Origin: Bimuria novae-zelandiae CBS 107.79
Taxonomy: Eukaryota; Ascomycota; Dothideomycetes; Pleosporales; Didymosphaeriaceae
DNA: 64,000 nucleotides
Direction of reading: 5' to 3'
NCBI GenBank assembly: GCA_010015655.1
Contig: ML976656.1
Location: 977,380 to 1,041,379, forward strand
The position numbers and the translations under genes are program-made. The notes under the pieces were generated by a model. It did no database searches. It saw nothing but the letters and a program-made list of their open reading frames with translations, and was not told the DNA's origin. This document shows positions 1 to 9,517 of this stretch, piece by piece (the first letter of the stretch is position 1; every line of letters begins with the position of its first letter).

Positions 1-2
1 AT

Positions 3-3000
3 CCGACGCTCTTCTATCGCACCCCGATCCGCCGCTCCACCGACTCCATTCTCCACACCTTCTCAACATCAAAGCCCAGATACGCGAGATACAGTGACGA
101 GTCTGATAACAACAATGGCAAAAGGCCAGATGCCATGTCGGACCAGGAGCACCTCGAGTGGCTCAGGCAGCGATACCTTAGGCGCTGGAGAAAGCGGATC
201 GAAGAAGATCCGTACCGTGCACTCTTTGGTGCCAGTGAGGACATGCTGAGCGGCAAAGGGCTGGAAGGCTATCTTGCAAGGCAAGCGGAGATACACAAGA
301 AGGGGATTGAATGGGTGAACAAGAGGTTCCCGAAGTGGATGCGCGAGGATATGGGGCTGCGTGATCCGGATGAATTTGAAATTAAGGAGGAGAAGAAAGC
401 AAAGGATGGCAGTGGCTATCCGAAGAAAGTGAATTTCGAAGGGAACACAGAGGTGAAGAGTAAAGAAAGGGACGACAGCTTGCCAGGACGTTCGTCCAGG
501 CACGGCAGATTTGAGGGTGAGTCGTGGAACAAGGGCATCGAGAGTCCGTCGGATTCCCGGAGGCCGCGCGAGCAGCCGATAAGTCCTTTCCAGGACAGCT
601 CTGAACTTCATAAAGACATAGTGCAAGGGATTCGCAAGGGTATGCAGGCACCGGAAATGCCAACACCGGTGGAGCGAAATCCGACACACGAACCGGTTCT
701 GGAACCAACTTCTACGACACTGAGCGGCACACAGGCGACGGCGGATGCCACAGCGCGCGAGTCTACTTTTATCGAGGAGTTCCTCGCTGATAAAACCCCA
801 CTGGGACCACCTACTCGGTCTGAGCGTACCGACGGCAAAGACTGGCGGCAGACCGCTTTGGAGCGCAGAGTAGCGTCTAGTCCTACTATTAAACCTAGGA
901 GGAATACCAGTGTTCCTGTCGTCGATGTGAGTGCAAAGGACAAGGCTCGTGCCGAGAAGAGTACCGGTCTGGAGCAAGTTGCGAGGCTCGTTGTAAGAAA
1001 TCATGGTTCAGGGCAGTCAGGCTCGGACAAGGCTGTTCTGTATTTTCATGGTCCACCGGGCTCTCGGGTAGGAATGAGCGATGTAGAAAATTTCGCCAGC
1101 AAAGTTGTCGAACAGGGTGTTGAGTTGAAAGCTGGTGAAAACCTGACTAGCGTTGCAGAGACAACGGACGAGGCTGGAGGTGCGCCGCCACCTCAGGGTC
1201 ATTTCCCCAGGATCAACACAGATGACTGGATAGTAGATACGACACGAGGTTCACCAAAGCAGATTGATGAACTGGACGATGCGGCGCGACAGGCCACCGT
1301 CAAAGATATCAACAATGTTAATTTCGGACAGAAGAAGCCCGATGCGCCTGTCGTGCCTCGCCGATCTACCTCTGACGTGCTCCAGCAATTGCCGAAAGAT
1401 GATCTGGATTTCCTCACTGCAGATGACATTCGCGCTTCTATGGGCCGTACTAAAGGTGTTCGTGAAGACAAAAACATCATTAGGCAGAAACTTGAAGAGG
1501 AATATCAGAAAGAAACGCCAGAGCTGGATCCCATGCTGGAAGCTCAGGTTGTCAACAATCAGTATATGCGACGGAAGGCGGGTGAGATGGTCCAGGCACA
1601 GGAAAAACCAAACCCAATCGTCTCTAAGCCGGCTGCAGACGTAGCGGAACAAGACACTGCCGCATTTGAAGACAAAGTAGATACTAAACCAGTTTCCGTC
1701 CTCGAAACTGGTCTCGACTTTATGTCTAGGTGGCTACATACTGGAGGCAATGTACTTGCACAACACTTCTGGCAGGACCCTGTTCGGCTCGTGGCAGGCC
1801 AGCTATCAGGAGCTGAGGAAGAATTCTTCAAAGGCATTGGCAGCGGAGTTCTCAAGGGTCGTCGCACATTTGCACTCATCAAGGACGAGCTGATTGAGGA
1901 TATCCCGGCTTGCAAAGAGTTGGTAAACCGCCTGAACAGAGATGAGATCAAGGCATCTGCTGGAGCCGTGAGGCTGTATAGAGAGCTACCATCGGCCTTG
2001 AAGGACACATTCGATGCTGCGGCATCGAAAGCAGCCGCCCATGCACGAATCGGAAAGTTGCGACAGGCGCTCTTGGACACAGACAAGCAGTTCAAAGAGG
2101 CGTGTGACCTTGTTGACAACATGAAGACCGACACGAAGCCCTCGTTTCTTTTGCAGAAGCGTTTAATCTTCGCTGCCGATGTCCTCCGCAAGAATGCTAA
2201 GCTAACGCGCATGGCTGTGTTCGGTCTGCAAGGACGCATTGAGGTTGCGACTGCAAGTGACGGATTGATCTTCAGAGAACTGTTGCACAGACTCTTGACG
2301 CTGCAGGATACGCAGCTTGCCCTTTCCAGATTGGTATCGAGAGCCATGCAGGTCTTGGGCGTCAACCCCAACGCGCAGACGTCGGCGACTAAGACTGACG
2401 AGTTGACGGCGGATCTTGCAGATCAGTCTGTCGCCGAAGCTCTAGCATCTGCAGCCGCCAAAGATGATCCGGTGAAACAGGACATTGATCATCAGGCTGT
2501 GAACGAGAAGCTTGAAGAGGAGGTCAGTAAGCAGAAAGATGCGATGCGAGGCCTGTCTGATGATGGATACAAACACCCACCGAAGCCCTTCATCTGGAAA
2601 TCTTTCGACGGTCCAAACCCATTGGCACACAGCTTGTTTAGGCCGTTTGGCTTGCAATTAGACAGCTTAGGCAAAAAAGTCGATGCTGAAAAGGAAGGCG
2701 AGACAACTGCAGCCAAGAAGGGGAGGGGTGACAGGGAGTTAGTGAAGGAGGTCAAGAAGGCGTATGAGGATGTATACGGGGCGATTACCGTTGACCATCG
2801 ACAGATCACACCGGAGGAAGAACGAACTGTGGTTGCCGAAGAGGTTACGAAGGTCTCCGACACGAAGGAACCCAAGAGACAAGCCTCGATTCAGATGCTC
2901 AAAGAAGATGAGGTTTCGCCTTCTGTCACCAACAAAGGATCAATCACTGATACGACTTCTGAGTCTAAACCCAAGGGCAATGTAGCAGCTGAAGAGACCG

Positions 3001-3827
3001 TATCCGAGGTCTACTCCGCTGCAGACGCAGACAAAGTTAATCCACCCGCGGCTGTTGAGATTGTACAGTCTTTCGACGAAGTGAACAAGAAGGGAAATGC
3101 TGAAGGCGAACGCTTACCTACAGAAGCTAGCGGTTTGCCTACTGCTGACCTTAAGAATGCACAGGATCTGCCCTCGCCCCCAGATGTTCCTCAAGAAGGG
3201 GCCCGTCTCCCGGCCTTCCTGCACTACACAACACTCATCTACAACGCAGAGACAGACAAGCTCTCTGTCACCACGTCCCAAGTCCCCATCGACAAACCAC
3301 CAACCTCACCAATTCCTCTGCACGAAGCCCTAGCTACGCTCACGCACCCTGCAAAGTTTGTCGACCACCTTCCAGAAGCGTTCCACATCATTGCTGTCAA
3401 GCCGGACGTTCTCACCGTAGAAGAGGCCTCCCCGTCATCATCGACAGCGGTCCGCTTTTCTACAACCTCTCTTGGTAACAAAGATGCGGAGCACCCACTG
3501 GAAGCAGAAGAAACAGACGGCTGGAAGGGCATAAACCCCGTAGACGGCACCACGACACTCAGTCCCACCGGTTTCGAGGGCGTCGGCTCAGATCTAGAGA
3601 GAGACCACCTCGAGTTCCAAGAACGCCGCCGGAAGGCCGATGAGTATAACCGCGAAATAAACGAGGTGCGTAGGAACTTTGAGGCCGCAAAGCAACCCTA
3701 CGATGCAGATGGGAAGAAGCGGAAGGGCAGAGTGGGGTTTGGCGGCGTGGTGAAGTCTGCTATTTGGGCGGGGGCTGTGTGTTATGTCATTGGTATCATG
3801 GCGGAGTTGGCTAAGTCGCCGTTTTAG
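3..3827 (+). CDS. Large hypothetical fungal protein with C-terminal membrane anchor, 5' partial
   Basis: One uninterrupted frame runs from the window edge to TAG at 3825-3827. The first in-frame ATG is at 135 (giving 1,230 residues), but the frame stays open upstream and reads an Arg/Ser/Thr-rich stretch resembling the end of a mitochondrial presequence, so the true start is probably outside the window. Just after the 135 ATG is a basic Trp/Arg-rich block (LEWLRQRYLRRWRKR, then DPYRALFG), the most conserved-looking part. The middle is acidic, Ser/Thr/Pro-rich and probably disordered, with a helical part around residues 530-760. The last 25 residues hold a hydrophobic segment (SAIWAGAVCYVIGIMAEL) that reads as a tail anchor. 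I do not recognise a named family. The presequence-like start plus anchor suggest a mitochondrial or other organelle membrane protein; that is inference. Codon use and GC are normal and no RIP-type damage is seen. Confidence 0.85.
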   Translation, partial: PTLFYRTPIRRSTDSILHTFSTSKPRYARYSDESDNNNGKRPDAMSDQEHLEWLRQRYLRRWRKRIEEDPYRALFGASEDMLSGKGLEGYLARQAEIHKKGIEWVNKRFPKWMREDMGLRDPDEFEIKEEKKAKDGSGYPKKVNFEGNTEVKSKERDDSLPGRSSRHGRFEGESWNKGIESPSDSRRPREQPISPFQDSSELHKDIVQGIRKGMQAPEMPTPVERNPTHEPVLEPTSTTLSGTQATADATARESTFIEEFLADKTPLGPPTRSERTDGKDWRQTALERRVASSPTIKPRRNTSVPVVDVSAKDKARAEKSTGLEQVARLVVRNHGSGQSGSDKAVLYFHGPPGSRVGMSDVENFASKVVEQGVELKAGENLTSVAETTDEAGGAPPPQGHFPRINTDDWIVDTTRGSPKQIDELDDAARQATVKDINNVNFGQKKPDAPVVPRRSTSDVLQQLPKDDLDFLTADDIRASMGRTKGVREDKNIIRQKLEEEYQKETPELDPMLEAQVVNNQYMRRKAGEMVQAQEKPNPIVSKPAADVAEQDTAAFEDKVDTKPVSVLETGLDFMSRWLHTGGNVLAQHFWQDPVRLVAGQLSGAEEEFFKGIGSGVLKGRRTFALIKDELIEDIPACKELVNRLNRDEIKASAGAVRLYRELPSALKDTFDAAASKAAAHARIGKLRQALLDTDKQFKEACDLVDNMKTDTKPSFLLQKRLIFAADVLRKNAKLTRMAVFGLQGRIEVATASDGLIFRELLHRLLTLQDTQLALSRLVSRAMQVLGVNPNAQTSATKTDELTADLADQSVAEALASAAAKDDPVKQDIDHQAVNEKLEEEVSKQKDAMRGLSDDGYKHPPKPFIWKSFDGPNPLAHSLFRPFGLQLDSLGKKVDAEKEGETTAAKKGRGDRELVKEVKKAYEDVYGAITVDHRQITPEEERTVVAEEVTKVSDTKEPKRQASIQMLKEDEVSPSVTNKGSITDTTSESKPKGNVAAEETVSEVYSAADADKVNPPAAVEIVQSFDEVNKKGNAEGERLPTEASGLPTADLKNAQDLPSPPDVPQEGARLPAFLHYTTLIYNAETDKLSVTTSQVPIDKPPTSPIPLHEALATLTHPAKFVDHLPEAFHIIAVKPDVLTVEEASPSSSTAVRFSTTSLGNKDAEHPLEAEETDGWKGINPVDGTTTLSPTGFEGVGSDLERDHLEFQERRRKADEYNREINEVRRNFEAAKQPYDADGKKRKGRVGFGGVVKSAIWAGAVCYVIGIMAELAKSPF

Positions 3828-4585
3828 AGAAGGGTTTGTGGGGGGTTGCGATGGCGTTGGTGGGTTGGATGTGGGAACTGAATATATGGGAGCGTTTCTT
3901 TTGTGTATCATAGGATAGGTACTAGATCTCTCGGCTCAATCAGCTTTGGAATGGTAAACCTTTATGTTTTTGTTATTCCGTGGTAGGGCGAAGGAACTTG
4001 GTTACGTAGTCGTGACCAGGTGCGACGTTGGGTAGAGCGTTGAGGTAACCCACGCTTAGTGGTTGTACTTTGAAGGAGGGAACGCTTCGTCTGCTGTCCT
4101 ACCTAACGAGATAATATCCCGTGTTATACTTGCGCTCGCTCAATTGCTCACGTGCTAGTAGTGTCTCTCCATTGCTTCACCAAAGCCGTTTTCTGTGCGC
4201 GGGCTCCAACTTCCTAAAGCATCTCCAACAGACCGTTCCCCTCGAGTTCATCGATAGCTCACAGCGATGTTCCAATTGTCGCAGGGGTAAGGGTTGGCTT
4301 GCGCGCCAGCCTGTTTCCTGTCGCAAGGTTTGAGAACAATGCCACGTACGAACATTTTGGTTGTGCGTGTATTGCAGGAAAAAAAAATTCACCCACCTTA
4401 CCCTGTGCAACTTTACACAAGTCTTTCCAATAGCTCATAGAGAGTCATCAATCTCGATAGCTTATCGTACACGTATCCGTCGTTGTCTCCAACCTTTACC
4501 CCTTGCCACAGGCTTATGACACAAAAGCCCGACCGACACTCGAAGAATGCTATCTTATAGGCGCCACATGACCAGTGGGCTTCAG
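3828..4585. other. Intergenic, no gene recognised
   Basis: Only short overlapping frames with no recognisable protein. It holds the 3' flanks of the first gene and of the minus-strand cysteine-rich candidate that ends at 4586. Base composition is ordinary. Confidence 0.5.
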
Positions 4586-5086
4586 CTACGACTTCGTTGG
4601 CAGTGGCCGTTTCCACTGAGGCAGTTGAAAAAAGAAAAAAGCATCAGAGCAGTCCGGCCAGTAGCACGACATACACTCAACAGTGTGTACCCATCCCGGC
4701 TCCAGATTATACATCCCCTCGCGCCCGATTGACGCCCAGACATTTCCTCTGCAAGCATCGTCGTTGTACGCTCGGCACAGCACTTCAGAATCAGGTACCA
4801 GTGTCTGAGGCGATTCTAGAGGACCGGAGCATTGCTGGCATCGGTAACCTCGACTTTCGTCCAAGAAGAATAGACTAATGCAACGCGAGGGTGAGCCGCC
4901 ATGTGCAGTGAAGTCGGGTTTTGTTTAGTACGGCTCGGAGCAGGTATAGCCAGCGGTTTTACACCGGAGATCCTTGCGATCTCCATCAGAGATGTTGCAG
5001 AGGACCTCTGGGTCTGTGTAGCCGCGTGCGGCTCGGGCTATGAAGAGGAAGAAGAAACCGAGGGAGGCACGGAGGATGTTTGGCAT
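4586..5086 (-). CDS. Candidate small secreted cysteine-rich protein, two exons
   Basis: The minus strand has ATG at 5086-5084 followed by a signal-peptide-like start (MPNILRASLGFFFLFIARAA), then a Cys-rich stretch that hits a stop at 4927-4925. A possible 57-nt intron at 4931-4875 (GTACTA donor, CTCAC branch-like motif, TTAG acceptor) keeps the frame and joins it to a second Cys-rich open stretch ending at 4586. The model gives 147 residues with about ten cysteines, including a CQQC motif. The donor is weak, and the C-terminal tail after the last cysteine (a Phe run, then basic residues) looks less convincing. No named family recognised. It lies next to two other secreted Cys-rich genes but does not share their cysteine pattern. 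Transcript evidence would decide the splice sites. Confidence 0.4.
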
Positions 5087-5584
5087 TTCGGTGCCCTGGT
5101 GTGTGGCGTAAAGCTAGAATACAATATTTGGGAGATGATCGAGTGAGTCCCACTCGAAAGTGGTATCAAGAATGATTCAGAATGTGAATAATGAGCCATG
5201 GAGAATGCGAAGCCGTAGCGATGACGACGCGTTCGCTCTGACTCACGATGTGCACTCATGCTTTGATACCTGGTATGTGCTTCGTGTTACCCGGGGCGGG
5301 GCTGGCGGCAGAATACATTCTTAACACCCAGTTGGATTCAAAACCGGGCAAAACGTCTAATAACTTGCACTGCTACTAGAAAGTGGTCATAAGAAGACCG
5401 AGTCAGAAGAAAACATGCTTGTATTATCATCACTTTCCATCTTTAACATGTCCAAGATCGAACTAGAGTGATGATTTTGATTGTAATTCCATCTCGAGTG
5501 CGTCGAGATGTTCGCCACACTCAAGTATTTGCCAGACTCCTTCCATTCGATATTGAATCAAAGTTGAATTTAAATTTTTCAGTT
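5087..5584. other. Intergenic between secreted-protein candidates
   Basis: No gene recognised. Short frames on both strands overlap and show no domain. The 3' end of the broken secreted-protein paralogue lies at its right edge. Confidence 0.45.
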
Positions 5585-5915
5585 CTAAGTGATGATACAA
5601 TTGTAGCTGCCAACTGCTGTAGGAATATAAGGCAATCCTGAGATGAAGATATTACCGACGATGATCTTATCGCAATTCTGGTTAGAGTAAAGATAGCACA
5701 TGCTACCCTCGTCTGGACCGATGCCCACAACCTTCCGCTCATAGTATCTGTGACAGTCGCTAGTAGGAGCAATCCACCAACACTCACCGCTCCAGTTCAT
5801 CTCGTTGCAGAGATATACGCCGCCGGGTTCGCCGCGTCTCACAAGTCTGCTTGTCAATGTAGGACGAGTGACAGCGAGCGTGATAGAAAGACCCAAAAAA
5901 GAGTACAGAATTCAT
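5585..5915 (-). pseudogene. Small secreted six-cysteine protein paralogue, start region frameshifted
   Basis: The minus-strand body matches the intact neighbour at 6677-6994: an RRGEPG junction, a C-NE-NWSG-C block, a GP-x6-C-x-LY-x4-NC block and a final Cys near the C terminus. All six cysteines are in the same order. The body's frame has no ATG: upstream it runs into TGA. An ATG at 5915-5913 starting a hydrophobic signal-like stretch lies in another frame, and the two frames meet at a six-T run (plus-strand A run 5895-5900), so a one-base length change there would explain the break. Either the gene is a recent pseudogene, or the homopolymer is a sequencing or assembly error, or a small intron has been missed. 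The rest of the frame is intact to the stop at 5585. Confidence 0.6.
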
Positions 5916-6676
5916 ATCAGTGGTTGTAATGTTTTAATTGTTCCAGATTTTGGTAATGGTGCGGTGTAAAGGGCCAAGGTTCGTTTCCGAGTGTGAGTAG
6001 ACCGGACGCAGACCGAAGCCAATTTAAGTAAACAAGTATTGGGCGGCAAAATTAGCAAGAAACACCGTGGCTAGTACCCACTAGTACGGTAGAAGAAGCA
6101 ATATTAATAGCGTGGACTAATATCCCCGTCTTTACCATTCTCCCCTCGCGACGCTCTAATTTCTTCTCTACTAACAATCGATTAGTTAAGTTTAGAGAAA
6201 GAGAAGTAAGCAAGCTCGAAGATTGGTCCATGAGTGTCCTTAATGTAATGATCAAAGTTTCGAAAATCCTGCAAATCTACCGCAAAATCAAGTATTTACG
6301 ATCCGATCCTATGGGCCCTTTGGATTGCTGTGCTCTTCGGTCTTTACCTGACCCTCTCATTGGGACACGCAACCACCAACGCCGTAATGAGCATATATGA
6401 ATTAAGAGTAGCAGGTATAGAATTATTGTGAATCGGACAAGGCTTTGAGACCATTTATTGGCATCGGCCATGGGAAGATAAACGATATTTGAAGGGAATG
6501 CCCTCGAAGTCCGCTTCTCAAATACAAAAGAATTTATAACTGCTGTATGGAAGCACATGGACACAAATATATTGCAATCTCTGATAATGATTGGAGAAAC
6601 CCGTTGTTCATGATGCCCAACTTCTCCTGGGCACCACATCTTTTTGGATCGATCATCGCACCCAAATTCCGTCTCA
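5916..6676. other. Intergenic between the two six-cysteine paralogues
   Basis: Moderately AT-rich. A long open frame on the minus strand overlaps this stretch (6277-6975) but is antisense-frame noise to the neighbouring gene. Nothing else is supported. Confidence 0.45.
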
Positions 6677-6994
6677 TCAATCTTTCCAGCATTTGAAGCT
6701 ACCAAATTCTGGAAGGTCATTCTCTTTCCCTGGGAACCGCATCTCAGAAATGACTTCAGCGCCGTCGCAATTGCTGTTGGCATAAAGGGTGCAGTAACCG
6801 TTTCTTTCTGGGCCGAGACTCTGGACTCCTGGTGTTCCGTTGATGTGACAGTGGTCGCTGAGAGGAATCCATCCGCAGTTGCCGCTCCAGTTCGGTTCGT
6901 TGCAGGTCTGCACATCGCCAGGTTCACCGCGTTTCGCAAGGATGTATACAGGACTGGCGGTGGCGAAGGTGGCAAGGAGGGTCAAAGACTTCAT
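6677..6994 (-). CDS. Small secreted six-cysteine protein (effector-like)
   Basis: An intact 105-residue frame on the minus strand from ATG at 6994. Residues 1-15 or so (MKSLTLLATFATASP) form a signal peptide. A Lys-Arg just before GEPG (AKRGEPG) looks like a Kex2-type processing site, and the paralogue has Arg-Arg at the same place. The mature part carries six cysteines with blocks CNEPNWSGNCGW, HCH, YCTLYANSNCDG and a terminal KCW. The arrangement (a C-x-NW-G-C block, GP..G-C-x-LY, then NC-G) resembles small fungal secreted proteins with a beta/gamma-crystallin-like pattern; I offer that as resemblance only. The gene lies about 1 kb from the AT-rich block, a setting where effector genes are often found. 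Function unknown. The start is chosen because it gives the signal peptide. Confidence 0.8.
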   Translation of the reverse strand: MKSLTLLATFATASPVYILAKRGEPGDVQTCNEPNWSGNCGWIPLSDHCHINGTPGVQSLGPERNGYCTLYANSNCDGAEVISEMRFPGKENDLPEFGSFKCWKD

Positions 6995-7068
6995 GATGTT
7001 GGTTGCTGTGTTTTATGATATGGAATGGTGGCGATAGTCTCCTATCGTAGGAATGGCTGAACGTCCGG

Positions 7069-7077
7069 TTTAAATAT
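7069..7077 (-). promoter_or_regulatory. TATA-like element upstream of the secreted-protein gene
   Basis: On the minus strand this reads ATATTTAAA, 75-83 nt upstream of the ATG at 6994. The position and sequence suit a TATA box, but this is a match by eye only. Confidence 0.3.
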
Positions 7078-7960
7078 GTGAAGAGATCTCATACACTGCC
7101 GGAAGGTTGGCATCAAATCAAGCTTTACGGTACGATAGAACGAGAAACCGCGCTCGAATCGCCTACAAGACAAGAATAACCGAATTCCGCTACTAGTTTC
7201 TGGATTATCCTAGACAGGTTAGCTAAGTTTGCGCACTCATTTGCTTCCTGGGGTACTCGCTCAGCGTCAAGATCCAGTAAACAACAATAACAAGAATAGA
7301 ACACTGTGGCTTGTGTTGCTCCAGGCTCTGGTTGAAGCAAGACCGGACCGAAACAAGAAAGCGAGCTTGAATATGTGCTAATAATAAGAATTGTAGTATC
7401 GAATTGCCACGTGTGGGGCGTGCATCCAACGCAGCACATCCAACGAGGCTCAGTGTGGCACAACCAACGAGGCTCAGCCAACGATGTTTCTCCAACGCGA
7501 CACAATTCACGCGCAACATCCAATACGAACTCATGTAGGAAGGTTCTGAACCCAGCGCTGTCGAAGGGATGCAATGTGCAGCGCACGTGGTCTGATCCTA
7601 TGGTCCGGTGTCGCGGTGAGCAGAGCGGACAGTACGCTGTTAAAAGATTAGGGGATTGAACTGAGGTTGTACTACCTAGGAGCTACAGAAGGTATAGGTG
7701 CTCAGGCACAACAACGCTAGTTCCAGATAGGTGTACCACTCCTCAGAAAAGTGAGTAGCAACCAAGCAAGGGTAGGAGTAACCATCTCATAGGGAAAGAG
7801 CCATAAACCGTGACATCCGGACATTTGTGGTTGTTGCTGCACGCGACGGCGCCGCATCAAAACAGCTAACTACAGTCGGTCGTTGTATTGGCAATACTGG
7901 TCTAAATTACTGGATTAAGGCTTAACGGTACCCTAAACTTGCGCCTCTACTGTACTATCT
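7078..7960. other. Intergenic, transition into the AT-rich block
   Basis: No convincing gene. Short frames on both strands at 7125-7659 have no domain. It contains one short direct repeat (7440-7477). From about 7,960 the composition drops abruptly to AT-rich sequence. Confidence 0.5.
7440..7477. repeat. Short direct repeat, two copies of a 14-mer
   Basis: CCAACGAGGCTCAG occurs at 7440-7453 and again at 7464-7477, within a stretch with further CCAACG words (7426, 7478, 7492). It looks like a degenerate minisatellite. Confidence 0.6.
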
Positions 7961-8380
7961 CAACCTTCTTAAAACCTATACTAATACTTAATATACTTAA
8001 TAATATAAATCCTAATTATTTTTATATTACTCTTTTGCTTTTTATAGTTAGATTTTTTTTTCTATTATACTATTTTCTATAAATTAGTTCTTTTTACTAT
8101 TTATATAGAGTATATTTTGATTTAAAGATAAATTTACTTTAGTAAATACCTAACTATATAAAATAGCTAGTATAGCTATATATATAGCTAATAATTAGCT
8201 TTTAAAGATACCAACTAAGATTTAAGTTAAGTGTTATAAACTAAAGTAACTACGCTAAAAAAAAGGTACGTAACAGTAGCTTATTCAAAAGATTTATATA
8301 ATAGTTAAGTAATAAAATAAGCTTTTACTAGTTATATATAAACCATATAAACAAGCTAACGTAGTAATAAATAGTATAGC
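7960..8380. other. AT-rich sequence, unassigned
   Basis: Very AT-rich with TpA abundant and no open frame of note. Probably a heavily decayed transposon, but I cannot assign it to an element. Confidence 0.5.
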
Positions 8381-9009
8381 TGTCCGTACTGCGTACGGAC
8401 AGCTACCTAATGCGATGTCTTAAGACAGGTGACAATGGTTATGTAATGCCGCACAGGCAAAGGCACAGACCATAGTCACCGTGCGCGAGCATTAATCCTT
8501 ATAACCCCCTTTCCTCCGTACGTAGAATAGAGAGACAAGACTTGAATACCAGACCCTTTTCTCACCCGTACCATCGTACAACTATCTAGCCCTATCATAT
8601 CGCGATATGCTTGGCTTAGTATAGCCCATTCAACAACTTTAGTAATAAAATAGAGTCTATACTTTTTATATAGGTAGTCTCTATCTTTACTCTTACTAAT
8701 TTATAGTTAACTCTCTAGGCGGGTGAGGCGTAGAGATAATTAACTATTAATTAGTATTAAATAGGCTATACTAAGCTAAGCATATCGCGATATAATAGGG
8801 CTAGATAGTTATATAATAGTACAGGTGAGAAAAGAGTCTAGTATTTAAGTCTTATCTATCTATTCTACGTACGGAGGAAAGGGGGTTATAAGGATTAATG
8901 CTCGCGCATAGTGACTATGGTCTGTGCCTTTGCCTGTGCGGTATTACATAACCATTGTCACCTGTCTTAAGACATTATATTAGGTAGCTGCCCGTACTGC
9001 GTACGGACA
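8381..9009. mobile_element. Inverted-LTR mini-element, 629 bp, with 5-bp target duplication
   Basis: Two arms of 255 bp (8381-8635 and 8755-9009) are inverted copies of each other around a 119-bp spacer. Each outer end reads TGTCCGTACTGCGTACGGAC or its near-complement, and each inner end reads ATTCAACA or a decayed TTAATA, so each arm looks like a complete Copia-type LTR pointing inward. The direct 5-mer ATAGC flanks both sides (8376-8380 and 9010-9014), the duplication size of LTR-retrotransposon integrase. Read on the minus strand, the spacer after the right arm contains the same leader (TTAACTATAAATTAGTAAG) that follows the 5' LTR in Copia-C and Copia-A, with an extra GC-richer segment. 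The right arm has more C-to-T/G-to-A changes than the left. No coding capacity. Confidence 0.8.
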
Positions 9010-9285
9010 ATAGCTATATATACGTATATTCTGTCTATTTTCCTTAGTAACGCTAATAAGTACCCCGCTATATAGGCTAAAAATATTACTTTAAAGTAAC
9101 TATTTTTAAAAGTTAAGTTTGTTATTAGAAAGTTAAAGCTAGAGCGTTATTTAATAATACTATTAGTAATTAGTATAATACTAAAATTATTATAGTTATT
9201 TATTATACGCAGGAAATAAACTAAAACAGTAAAAAAATATTATAAAGTATTTTTGGTTTTAGAATTAAAGCTAAAGTACACAGGT
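9010..9285. other. AT-rich spacer before Copia-A
   Basis: No gene. It contains the left target duplication CAGGT of Copia-A at 9281-9285. Confidence 0.5.
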
Positions 9286-9517
9286 TGTTGAATGGACTCT
9301 CTGCTAGCAATTGCGTACGAGGCAGAAAGGTTTGCACGGTGTAAACATCGTACGGGGGGGGGGGGGGGAACGAGGGTTGATTGCTTCTCCCTGTCTATTG
9401 TACGAAGGAAAGGGTTAATATATTCCTAGTCTCTGTGCACGGAGATCCGTACCCTTCTAGATCTTACGCACAGAGATCTGTGTGCATCTAGTCTACGTGA
9501 TGACTACTATTTAGACA
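9286..9517 (-). repeat. Copia-A 3' LTR
   Basis: 232 bp, about 90% alike to 15028-15260. It contains a run of 15 G at 9354-9368. On the element's strand it starts TGTCTAAA and ends TTCAACA. Confidence 0.85.

Noticed and set aside
69..1004. 311-codon antisense frame under the first gene
   Set aside because: Shadow of the long plus-strand gene; no start context, no domain.
4586..5086. Third member of the six-cysteine paralogue family
   Set aside because: The cysteine pattern and blocks do not match the other two; kept only as an unrelated Cys-rich candidate.
6277..6975. 232-codon open frame on the minus strand
   Set aside because: It overlaps the intact secreted-protein gene at 6677-6994 in another frame, has no domain and low coding character; the six-cysteine frame with signal peptide is far better supported.
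7440..7477. CRISPR-like array
   Set aside because: Only two copies of a 14-mer in a eukaryotic contig; spacing and sequence fit a degenerate minisatellite.
7125..7586. Overlapping minus-strand frames of 103-153 codons
   Set aside because: Two overlapping frames, no domain, located at short direct repeats; no support for a gene.
8381..9009. Classic MITE or foldback DNA transposon
   Set aside because: The arms have LTR ends and a retrotransposon leader in the spacer, and the duplication is 5 bp with retro-type context. A DNA-transposon origin is less likely, though not fully excluded.
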